NCBI RefSeq assembly: GCF_947179165.1
Contig: NC_077247.1
Coordinates: 49,706,935 to 49,770,934 of the forward strand
Direction of reading: 5' to 3'
Source: Solanum dulcamara
Lineage: Eukaryota; Streptophyta; Magnoliopsida; Solanales; Solanaceae
Length of the DNA stretch: 64,000 nucleotides
The translations under genes and the position numbers were made by a program. The notes beneath the pieces are model-generated. The model had not been told where the DNA came from and searched no databases. It worked only from the letters and a program-made list of their open reading frames with translations. This document shows, piece by piece, positions 11,001-21,845 of this stretch (positions are counted from its first letter, which is position 1; every line of letters starts with the position of its first letter).

Positions 11001-12094
11001 TTGATTGGTTAAAATTTTTGAGAAAGGAAAAACAAGTTTCATTTATAGCATTCTACACTAATTGTCTAATACCAACCCTCCAATACTTCCCACCACACCC
11101 CTAGCCTCCTCCCGTGCCAACCCAGTAGCATTTGCCTAATTTATACTACAAATGCTTTTGAGAAAAATACTAATTAGTTTTCTGTGAAAAACATATTTTC
11201 CTTCGTACCAAACACACCTTTAGTTAAGAGTTGAAGTGGCTAACAATTCCATAAAGATTTAAGTTACCTGATGGTGGTGGTGGAAGTGGTGATGGAGGCG
11301 GCGGTGGTGATAAAGGTGGTGGAGCTTGGGTCTGTAGCTCGTCGAAAAAGGAGTAAGTTTCATACCGAAAATTGCAGCTGAGCATCATAAAGTTGAGACC
11401 CTTCTTCCTATAACAGGAACAGCTAGGTAAACTTCTAAAGCCAGTGTCTAAACAACTGAAGCAATCTTTAGCTGTTAAATCCGCAGTGCACTGTAGAAGT
11501 GCATATATAGTCTGAAAATCGGGGCCCTTAGTACTATTACTAGCATACTTCTGCTTACCGCCCCGTGAAGCTTGATTTCGTAAACTTTCTAACAAGGTTC
11601 TTAGATCTTGCATAAACTCATCGGGACTCGAGGCATTTACCGTGTTAGATAAAATTCTTCCTGGTTCAGTTGCAGCGACGCCTATAATAGACTCATTTGA
11701 ATATCGTAGCATACAACGATCATACTAAACAAAGGCCGATTTCTTGTAAGGACATACCTCTAGAATCTTACGAGTCGGCATTATTTATACAATCACGACA
11801 TGCCTGTAATTGTACATCCCCTCTACATTGTGCGATCACACTGACCGTGTCGGAGTTTAGGCCTATGGAAGAATTATAGAATCCAAATTCATCCATATTC
11901 CGTGAAACAGAGGAGAGGATTGTGTTGAGGTTAGTGTCATATGAACTATTTGGGGAGAACTCAGTATTAGTAGAATCTGTACTACATGCAAAAGAAGTAA
12001 AATTAGGCTGGGCTATGCTGAGGTCGAAAAGGTAATAAAATTGGAACATTAAAATGACCAGCCATTTCAAGAAACTCATAGCTGCCTTCCCCAT
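8035..12094 (-). pseudogene. CRK-B: cysteine-rich receptor-like protein kinase, all seven exons present, exon 1 disrupted
   Basis: Membrane receptor kinase with two extracellular DUF26 (Gnk2-type) domains. Exons by GT-AG borders: 1 11268-12094, 2 10420-10551, 3 10201-10328, 4 9881-10091, 5 9391-9628, 6 8477-8627, 7 8035-8391. Exon 1 starts MGKAAMSFL, has a hydrophobic signal peptide, CRGDVQLQACRDC (C-8-C-2-C), then CTADLTAKDCFSC and a proline-rich stalk. Exon 2 encodes the membrane helix and a basic stop-transfer (MWRRRRKR). Kinase features are intact: GQGGFG loop, VAVKRL lysine, [15 protein letters not shown]. Exon 1 has one extra base at about 11776 and a TAG at 11725-11727, both between the two DUF26 domains, so the receptor cannot be made in full. 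A TATA-like gtatttatac lies near 12127-12136. An assembly error at two separate sites is unlikely but possible. Confidence 0.88.
10951..11219. mobile_element. Tourist-like MITE in CRK-B intron 1
   Basis: 269 bp with 9-bp perfect termini AGGTGTGTT...AACACACCT, flanked on both sides by TTA, the usual PIF/Harbinger target duplication. The right end, read inward (AGGTGTGTTTGGTACGAAGG), looks like plant Tourist ends. CRK-C intron 1 (309 bp against 716 bp here) lacks it. It lies within an intron and does not touch splice sites. Confidence 0.8.
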
Positions 12095-12189
12095 TGTCTA
12101 CATAAAACTAAACTTGTTAAGGACAAGTATAAATACAGAGTCAAAAAGACTCAAAATTCCGTGCTCAATTTTATTGCAAGGATTAACTT

Positions 12190-12289
12190 GGACTTTTCCG
12201 TTTACGAAGTCACTGAAAAATAAAAAGTTAAAACACTGAAAAGGATGGGAGTGGAAAATTAAAGGAGAAAATATGGTGCAAGTTCTTTC
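12190..12289 (-). repeat. CRK-upstream module at CRK-B
   Basis: Directly upstream of the CRK-B start region. It shares gacttttccgt, aaggatgggagt, aattaaaggaga and ggtgcaagttctttc with the modules at 2600-2717 and 31920-32235. Similarity stops at about 12290, where the unrelated repeat-bearing element begins. Confidence 0.6.
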
Positions 12290-13831
12290 TTGCCTTTGGT
12301 TGTTTGTTGTATTGTTGCAGGTTGCTGGATTGACTCATCAACATGCACTGACAACAACTACATAGAATACATCACAGATACAACCATCAAAGCAAATAGA
12401 ATCTCCAAGACCCCTGCACAAGGCCAGCCTGGTTTTTCTGTCTGGTTGGCTATTTGTTTTTCTGTGATGGTTTTTGTGCAGGTACAACAACTGATGGGGA
12501 ACCTTGGCAAATGAAAGGCATCAACATAGAGACTACAGCCTTCCAAGATAGGACCTCACCAACACACCAGCCCTACACCCATACATATTCCATCCCTGCA
12601 GCACCTGCAGCAGATCCACTGCTTCCCAAATCTCTTGAAACTCCTTGCTCCTTTAATTATTATGTGCAGGCACATAAGATACCTTCAAAGGAGCTACTCA
12701 ATTCTCCTTTGGAGGCAACAAGAAGCTGCCTACAGGTTTGCAACAACCCCCACAACTATCACACTTGTTTGGTTCTTTGTTTGCTTGTTTGTGCAGGTAA
12801 ACAAAGTCACAGACAAAGGGACATAACAGCCACAATTGCAAGGGCCTCACCTACTCCCATCAACTCTCCATGCATACCTGCTGTAGTCCTTCAACACCTG
12901 CAGCAGCCCCCTTTCATCCAAGTCTTTTGGAACTCCTTGACTGTTTTCATTGAGGAGAAGACAAGAAGATGGAGCTCCAACAAACACAATGCTAATTATA
13001 CAACAACCACCTGGAACTCTTTGCTTGTTGACTTGCTGATGTGCAGGCATATCAAACAGCAACAATGGACCCTTCCAAAGTGCAAGGCACCTTCAGTCAA
13101 ACATTTAAGCCAGGGATGCACCCTAGGAGCTCCTTCTTGGTTTATTTGTGGATGTGCAGGTACATCCCTGATCAGTCGACAACAATGGAACCATGCAAAG
13201 TTCAAGGCACACACTGATAGACTTCCGACCAGCTGTTCAAGTCAGGGCTGCACCACATACAAAATGCATGTTACACCTACTCTGTCCCTCAGCTTCCTTA
13301 ACAACAACCCCAAGGTTGCTGGCTACTATGGCTCCATTTACATCATTTCCTTTCACCCCCCTTAGCTGCTATTGTTGTGTTGCATACTTCCTTGGGATCT
13401 ACTTGGTACGACATGACTAAAAAGGGCAAAGATGAAAAGAATTTTCCCACCCCATGCGAGATAGAAGGTTCATATACTTGTTCTTCTTCAATTTAGCTAT
13501 GTATGGTACGTAGCATAGTTGAATAGGACTAGTGTAGGTTACTTTCTTGTTTTCTCATGGAAGGGGAGAGTCTCCCTCATTTATGCTTTCTTAGTCGATT
13601 TGTACCGGGAGGAGTCCTCTCATAGGTTTACTGCTTTCTAGTTATAGTTAGTCTCCTTTTTGTATCGGGGATGAGTTAGCCGACCTTAATAGGTTAGCCG
13701 ACTTATGAACCACCATAGGATCGGAGGTAAGGTTTACGTCCCCCTCTTTGTATTTTTTACTTTATTTATTTATGTTAAGGCTTGGGGATGATGCTCAACC
13801 CCTGACTGTGCACGAGAGGTGGGAGCCTCGT
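12290..13831 (+). mobile_element. Unclassified element with repeated TGCAGG boxes; continues at 17183-17216 after the solo LTR
   Basis: Less AT-rich than its surroundings and bounded on both sides by CRK-flank sequence. Its first 0.9 kb has six pyrimidine-rich tracts each ending TGCAGG (AG ends at about 12320, 12481, 12669, 12796, 13046, 13159), spaced 113-250 bp, each followed by related CA-rich text (caacaac, caatgg). An open frame of 303 codons (12454-13365, +) spans part of it but has no domain. The rest (13430-13831, continuing at 17183) looks like a retroelement 3' region and ends in an A-rich run (about 17203-17218). It could be a LINE-derived non-autonomous element. No clean target duplication was found. 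Confidence 0.5.
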
Positions 13832-16800
13832 TGTCACGCCCCGGGAGGGTACCCTAGACGTAACCGGCACTCAGAAACCATTTCTGGCTCCCAAGCGAAC
13901 CACATAGCCTGATCACACATCCGTTCATTCATTCGATCAGCGGAAGACAAAAGAATAAAGAGAATATTCAATGGGCAACTCAAACCTCAGCCTAACTCAA
14001 AGAATAAAGGCCATGGGCCAACAAATTCAACTCTAATATTTGTCCTTATAAATAGTTTGACAAGAATAACTCGATCGACTCATCACTATCTAGTCTATGA
14101 AGCCTCTATCACTACTATCTAATTGGTGCCAATGACATGTTCATGGCTACCTCAAATCAAAATGAAAAGGGCTAACTCGATGCAAGAATACACAGACGGT
14201 GTCCTCCGAATGTAGGGGAGGACTCACCAACACGCTGAGTGCGAATAGATCCCCAATGATGCTCCTATTGACGATCTCTCAAACCTGTCTCTGCATCATG
14301 AAATGATGCAGGCCAAATGGCGTCAGTACGTGGAATGTACTGGTATGTAAAATGGCAGAATGAAACATACCTCAAGGAAGAATAGCAGCGGTGCAAATAT
14401 CTCAAATTGAAAAGATAAGAGAGACTCAACAAGGCGTCATAAGTCTAAAGTAATAATACATTTTTAGACAAAGATCAATCATATACCATACAGTCCAATC
14501 CAATCATACACAATACCGTTCAATCAACTCATTTACAATTCGATCCCTTTCAATCATGTACAATCCGATTATATACACTCAACTCAACAATTAACTCAAT
14601 AATCAAATCCAATCTAGTCACATACCATTCCATTCATTCCAATCACAATTCATCTACTCCAATCTGACCGTATACAATCTACTCAACATTCAACTCAACA
14701 ATCAGCTCAAAGGACTCAACTCAGTAAATATGCAAATTAAATTATGCAACGTTTTACAATTCAACTCAAAGGACTCAACTCAATAAATCTGTAACAACTC
14801 ACTCAAGTGTCCTAAGTCTAACAAGAAATAGTGTAGACAGGACTAACTCATAAGCATATAGCAACTCACTCAACTCAACTGACTCAGAGTACTATCAAGA
14901 CCAAAATGGGAGTTTCTCTTAACCGACAACCAACACTTATGAGCCAGTGAAGGTACAACGAAACGACGTCGTTGCCATGCCCGTTCATACCTTGCCAGGG
15001 CATGAACGACGAACCTCATGGATCCAATCCAACCAAGTCCTATAATGTCAGGACAAATCTCTCGGGGAAGCATCCGACTTAACGGTTCAATCCCCCCTAC
15101 GTTTGGCAACACAGGTATTGGGTTCGAGTATGGACTGTACTCTTGCTCAATTCGGTGCTCGATACTCCTCCCATGACTCCATGCTCATAAAACTCCTTCA
15201 ATCATCTCAAACAAGCCCTCACGGCTAGTTTCATGTGGAACATTGCCACCTCATCAACTCTGTTCTCATTTCAACTCAATTAACTCGTAATGACAAGTCT
15301 CATTGGACCTTCTTTCAAATCGACTCATCTCAAATCATCAAACTCTTCTCTTTAAAAATTTATACAATCTCGACTCAATGAATGTAGAAAATGTTATGTA
15401 CATCAAAATATAATTTCAACTCCTCAACTCAAACTCAAAATAAATACTTTAATGTAAAAATACTCAACTCATTGAAAGGCTCCTCTTACTCAACTCATAC
15501 TTAAACTCTTTTCTAAATCAAAGATAAAACTATTAATTCTTTAGACTCAAAATAGTGTATAAGTAGTTTATGCAAAAAGGTTCACAATTAATTTATTTAA
15601 AGCTCCTCCTCAAAAGATCATTTATTTTCAAAACATACCTAAGACTCCAATCAACTCAAATTATGCACATCACATACCACAAACTCACATTAGACTCCAA
15701 TCCACTTCAGCATATAACATCCTCATCAATATACCTCTTCGTCAACCATTCTACATATATTAAATAAGCACCATTCACATCATCACTCACATCGTCACCA
15801 AAACATCATCATCACATCATCATCATATATTATCATTTACATCGTCATCAAACATTATCATCACATCATTATCAAGTATCATCATCACATCAATCATCAA
15901 ACATCTACTCCAAAATCCTCATTTTTGTCCTATGTTCATTTTATAGAAGCAAAGGGACATTCTTAACTAATCAATTCATTCTTTTCATTCCAATCAATAC
16001 ATATATATACACACAACTATCCATCTCAACCTCAAGACATTTATGACAAGAAATCTCATCTTGAGTTCATGTGAATGAAACATGAACCCATACTCTCAAC
16101 AAAACTCAACTCAAGAATATCGTCAATACCTATAAATCTATATACAAAGATACATTTGTAGCCAAAAATATGAAAGATAACTATTTAGTAACTCAAGTTA
16201 TTAAAAACATCAATCAACTAATAGTACTTAAAAACATTCCATAGTTTAGGAAAACTTTCAAGAAAACCTTCTTAGAAGGTTCAACCCTTTCACAACTTCT
16301 ATCCAACACATATATGGGCATATGGAAGAACTAAATCCATATTTTAGGTTAGCCTTACATACCTTGTTTGAATACTTTGAAGGAACTTGATGTTAGGTCT
16401 TCAATGGAAGACTTGAATCCTTGAAACTCTTGAAGGCACCCTTTGTTGGAGATGGATTTGGGGAAGAAGAAGAAGAGAGAGAGAGAGAAGCTCCTAGGGC
16501 TTTTAGAGAGAGAGTGGGGGCTGAAAAATGGTCCCAAAACGTTCAAGGATAGGGTATATGTAATTAGGGAAAAAGTCCAATTTGTCCCTCTTCAAAAATC
16601 TGAAAAATGGGCAAAAATCTTGTTGGCGCTATAGTGGCGCGTCGCTCCACTGCAGCGCCAAGCCAAAATAGGCTTAAAAACCTGCACATCTAATAGTGGC
16701 GCGTCGCGCCAAGCCCCAAACTACTGAGGCTATTTTCTGGCGCTATAGTGGCGTGGGGCGCCACTGGAGCGCCAAGCCCAAATTTCGCCCAGGCTTGAAA

Positions 16801-17182
16801 TTCCTGCAGTACTAGTCTGTAGTAAAATGGCCATAACTTTTGATTCCGAACTCTAAAAATTGCAATCTTGGTGGCGTTGGAAAGAAGACTCAAAGACCTT
16901 TCATTTGGTAGGTCGTGGTCCACCCAGTTCTTTATATCCTAGGAGATATGATCGTTTGAAGTTGAACCTTATACCAACTCGTCCGAAAACTTAATCGATT
17001 GGAGTTCTTTGGACTCGACTTGGTGTTAGAGATCCCTTATGACCCCTAAATACATCTAACACACTTCAAATACTTAGGAATTAATCCTAACTCACATGTA
17101 GAATTACAAGTCCTCTGGCCCGAGTCTACCCACACGTGAAGAAATGTTCGAGTCTTTGCGGAAAAATTTCTGGGGTGTCACA
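13832..17182. mobile_element. Solo long LTR (Ty3/Gypsy-type inferred) with 5-bp target duplication
   Basis: Starts TGTCACGCCCC and ends GGGGTGTCACA (TG...CA, 3351 bp), with perfect CTCGT duplications at 13827-13831 and 17183-17187. No gag or pol frames exist inside and no second copy abuts it, which fits an LTR left after LTR-LTR recombination. A related LTR at 42649-46526 shares the start (ccaagcgaaccac and so on). Near the 3' part are GC-rich boxes (gtggcgcgtcgc, 16636-16790). Assignment to Ty3/Gypsy rests on LTR length and the start sequence and is an inference. It is nested in the element at 12290-17216. Confidence 0.85.
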
Positions 17183-17224
17183 CTCGTGTAGGGTCTGTTC
17201 CCATAAAATAAAAAAAAAGTTCCG

Positions 17225-18310
17225 AAGTAATTGACAGTTTCAAAAGTAATTCAAGAAACTCATAGTTGTCTTCCCCATTGTCTACGCAAAACTAAATTCG
17301 CTAAGGACAAGTATAAATACAATGGCTACACATTCAAAAAATCCATGATCAATTTTATTAATTTCAAAGATTGACTATTCTGAGGCAACTAATATTAAAA
17401 ATTTGAATAAATAATTTTTTTTTTTAAAAAACAAATAAAAAAATTAACTAATTAGTAAAATAATTCAATTCAATTAAATTTGATTTGAGAGTATTTTTAG
17501 ACTAAAAGATGAAATGAGAGGTATTTTTGAGCAAAAAATAAAGATGAAGGATATTTTCAGACCAAAAGGTGGAAGAAGGGTATTTTCAGACCAAAAGGTG
17601 CAAGTTATTCTTGAAAGAAATTTAGGTGAAATTGCACCATGCATTTGGCCTCAAGTTTTTCCTAAGTTTTGGTGAAAATTCAAAAAATATTATTTTGTAC
17701 CTGTAAGTTCTAAAAATTATTAAAAATACCCATAAGTTTGTGTTATTATTTTATAATGAACATGTTCCTTTAAAAAAACTTTATAACATAATTGATAACA
17801 ATCAATAACAACAAAATAACATTATATACAATACATTAATCGAATTAAAAATAAATTATTCTTAAATTTTATAGATAAGTTTTATTTAAGAGTGATTAAT
17901 TGTATTGGTTGATGATATTAATGGAGTAAATTGGTAGATAAATATTTAATTGGAATTAATAAATGATTGTTGTTTTATAAAATATAAAAGTTTGGGGTTA
18001 TTTTTAAATTTTTAAAACTTTCCAAGTTACCAAGTTCTACTCTTTTTTTTTAGAACTTGGAGATTTTGCCAAAAATATTTGCCAAGTAATGGCAAATTAT
18101 ATGAACAAACACAAGTTCTCAAATTTTTTTCAATTTTTTTTCAAAAACTACTTAGGATCAAACGCTACCTAAGAATATTATTGGACCAAACGGTGAAAAA
18201 GAGATATTTTTTAAGTATTTCCAATAAGTTAGGGGCATTTTGATCTTCTCCCAAAAACAACACATTGAAATGGATGGGAGTGGGAAATTAAGGAGATAAT
18301 ATAGACTAGA
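17225..18310 (-). pseudogene. Fragment of CRK-B-type exon 1 start and upstream region
   Basis: At about 17245-17283 the minus strand reads MGKTTMSFL, matching the CRK-B N-terminus (MGKAAMSFL). It is followed upstream by a copy of the CRK-B leader (ctaaggacaagtataaatac, 17301-17320) and, at 18240-18300, by the CRK-upstream module. Coding similarity stops after about nine codons. The remainder is AT-rich non-coding DNA. It shows that a second CRK-B-like 5' end once lay here and is a breakpoint remnant of the tandem duplication. Confidence 0.65.
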
Positions 18311-18358
18311 GTATGTTATTTAGAGGTGGCATTCTATGCGTTGAAAATTTCAAAAAAA

Positions 18359-21300
18359 CGCACTTTTACGAAGGTTCCACCAAAAATTCATCCCATCAAA
18401 CTATTTTTAATCTATGATTAGGCATTCAAAACTTTTTTTAATCTACGATTAGGCACTCAATTTGTTTAATCTATTATTAGGTATTCGGACTTCTATTCCT
18501 CAGACCATAACTTTTTCAAAAGCTGAAAATCTGCTTCGTTTATTTGAGGAAGGGCAAAGGATCTATATACCCTTTAAATCTAAATCTCATATATTCATTG
18601 TTATAAAAGTGACTCACATATAGTTTTATAGATCCACATGCATCTGTACTGTTATACAAATTGCTCAAATATTTTTTTTCCATCTAACGAGTGAAAAAAT
18701 TAATTTTAAATTTATTTTTTTGATTTTTATTTTTTTAAAAAAACTCATTAGGGATTATATTAGATCCTTCTAGCAATGAACAAGGGTATATTTGGTCTTT
18801 TTCACACCTGATTTTTTTTTATTTTTTTGATTCAACGGCTAATTTGAGTTTTAAATATCTTCCTTAAAGATCTATTTGTTTATCATTCTTTGAATTTCTT
18901 ATGCTTATTTCATTTTTTTAGATCATTTTTAATGTGAAAATATGAAAAAATAAAAGAAGAAGTGTGAATGAAAAAAGAAAAAAAGTAAGAAATAATTTTA
19001 AACTAATTTATTTGCAGCTATATTGTAATTTATTTTTTGTATCAAAAAAAGATTATGATAAATTTTAGATGTATAGCCTATTTTCTAGATGAGGCGATGA
19101 GCTGTCTATTGCTTGTCAATAGTAGTTACTCCCTGAGTTCAACAATAGTTGTCCACTATTGACTTGCACACATCTTAAAAAACAATAAATGATAGAGATA
19201 ATATTACTGTATTACCCTTTGAATACATTAAATTTAATGATTTGAAAAATGTATTAGATATTGAATAGTATCTAATAGCAAAGATCCAAAATAATTCATT
19301 GATTTTTCAAACTTGACAAATATTGTTAATCATCTATTTTTAATATAGTAGATAAGTAAATATGCACGGAGGGAATACTAGTTAGAGCCTAGGGGTAGTA
19401 CATAGATGACCCCCTAGAGTAGCAAGTCTCAATATTCCACATGACCTAAGACTCTTATCATTTAAGCACCTTAACTATACTAAACATGTGTTTCATAGAC
19501 ACATTCTGCTGGTGTGGCGTCGCTGCACCTGTTTCATACTTCATTTGAGAATGTGAGATGCCCAGATAATACTATCTTACAAAGCATGCCAGTTTAAACG
19601 GATATAGATGTATTTAGCTCAAGTTAAATAACTATTTTTAAATCATGCATTGTATTAAAAGAGTGTTACTTTTACATATAAACCTTACAATAATTGGTAG
19701 CTAGACAACACGTCCGAGGCACATACACTAAAACTGATACTAAATGCTAAGGATGTTAACGAGGATATAACTCAGATATGGACGCCTCATTTCGTGATGA
19801 ACCAATGGATTTACTTTTGGCTAGTTCACTAGAGCCTGACATTCTTGTGTTGAATTCTTGAATAAGCGACGTCTCTGCGGTAATATTACTGTGCATATAG
19901 AATGCTGGCCCTGAAGGCATTGGAAGACTCAAAGAGAAGCTACTGAGCATGAGAACAACAGCTGCCATGGTTGGTCTATCACCCACATTTTCTTGAACAC
20001 ACAATAAAGCTATGTGAATGCTTCTCATTATATCACGAACCAGTCCTGTGCTTTCCCTCAGCATTGGATCTACAAAGTTTATACTTGTTCCTTTACGCCA
20101 GTTTGACCAAGCCTATATGTGATAGTTCAATTATCAGAGTAAGATGATAAGAGCATTTGTCAAAATTAATACTTGATTGATTGGCTGGGTTACTTACAAA
20201 ACTCAGAAGGTCTTCCACGGATTCTCCATTGGTGAAACAAGTGTTTTTTTGGCCACTCAAGATTTCTAAGACTAATACTCCGAAGCTAAAAACATCTGAT
20301 TTGACTGAAAATTGCCCGTGCATTGCATATTCTGGTGCCATATATCCACTGCATAACAAAAACAAGAATTACATATATAACATTCCACAACTTATATAAC
20401 ATTGCATACTTAGTAGTCCAAACAGTGGGATCAGCAAAACGAATATCTGTCAAAACAGGGAGCCAGTTGATGTTAAAAGTCAGAACTACATGTTTCATTA
20501 ATGATCTTGGACATTTTTCATTAATGTCTGTTTTATTTTTAAAAACTACTTTTTCTTCTTTCCTTAGTAAAAATGAGCATCTTACTGCAATGTGAAGACA
20601 ACGTCTTAGACCATTGATGAGTTAAGACCTGTATCTTGTAGTTTGCTGCCGAGAGATCATATCTACTTAACCTCCCTGAACAATGAGAGTTCATATGCAG
20701 AAGAAAGAATTTTTTTTGTTCTAAACAAAATCAAATTTAGCTTATTCATTTCCAGAACTCTGTTTTGGCCGAAGATCGATCTTCTGGAAATGAACTTCAT
20801 TTCAATCATTATAGATTGCAACTTTGGTAGTAACCAAATTGAGAACAAAACTCTTAAGTATATGACCATTCATCTTGAATAATACAAAGTTAGTACACCA
20901 CCAAAATCCTAGTTCAACAAAATTGAGGTAAGCATTCCTAAAGATAGTGCAATGACAAGCAAAATTCATATTGATAATTCTAATAACAATTCAAAGAAAG
21001 ATTTGCTTTTGTCTCGAGGCAGCTTTTATTCTTCCTAAATTGTTAAGCAATCCTTCCTAGAAAAATGAAAATAACAGTCTATCCAACGAGAGATGTAAAA
21101 CTTACTAGGTCCCAACAATTCTATTTGTGCTGCCTTGAGTTTCATCCAATTCAAATAGCCTTGCCATGCCAAAATCTGAGATTTTAGGATTCATTTCTGC
21201 GTCTAGTAGAACATTACTAGCTTTGAGATCACGATGAATGATGCGAAGTCTAGAATCCTCATGAAGATAAAGAATTCCCTTAGCAATGCCACTTATGATT

Positions 21301-21845
21301 TTGGATCTCCTTTCCCAATCCAATTGCCTACGTTTAACTGAATCTGTGAACAAGAAGAAGAATATTACTTACAAGTGAGACTTCTATACATTGAAACCTT
21401 AAAATACTTTTAATATTAAGTCACTTTAAATATTACTACATGCAACTGCTCATAATAATTGCAATTAGTTCTATGGTAATAAGGCAGACAACCAGACAAG
21501 ATATCATATTACATTGACAAAGTAAGTGTTGTATTAATTAGAATGTTAGTGTATATAAGTTAAGTTCATAATTTATTGATGCTCAAGCTCCATACCAAAT
21601 AAAAATTGGTCAAGGCTTGCATTGGGAACAAATTCATAGACAAGAAGTCTCTCTGTTCCATCTAGGCAAAATCCCAGTAACCTAACCAAATTTCTGTGTT
21701 GAAGCCTGGCAACCAACAAGACCTCGTTTTTAAATTCCAGATCACCTTGGCCTGAATCTGCTGACAATCTTTTCACTGCTACTTCTTGTCCATTTTGAAG
21801 CTTACCCTGAAACAAAATTTGAAAACAAATTGAAAAATTATGAAT
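18359..21845. repeat. Right copy of the CRK-B/CRK-C duplicated block
   Basis: Paralogous to 5753-10100, without the Helitron. It contains the 3' flank, the MITE at 19129-19375 and CRK-C exons 7-4. About 200 bp at 19480-19680 are specific to this copy. Introns 4, 5 and 6 align almost base for base with those of CRK-B, whereas intron 3 and everything upstream do not. Confidence 0.85.
19129..19375. mobile_element. Stowaway-like MITE (right paralogue copy)
   Basis: Orthologous insertion to 7565-7823: same TA-flanked position, starting ctccctgagttc and ending gcacggagggaa. The differing ends (ccgtca against gagttc) show decay after duplication. Confidence 0.7.

Noticed and set aside
12454..13365. 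303-codon plus-strand open frame as a protein gene
   Set aside because: No domain, no signal of a start context, composed of degenerate DNA repeats with TGCAGG boxes, and bounded by transposon-like sequence; the openness follows from C-rich, stop-poor composition.
14870..16923. Short frames inside the solo LTR
   Set aside because: No recognisable gag or pol motif; LTR sequence explains the region.
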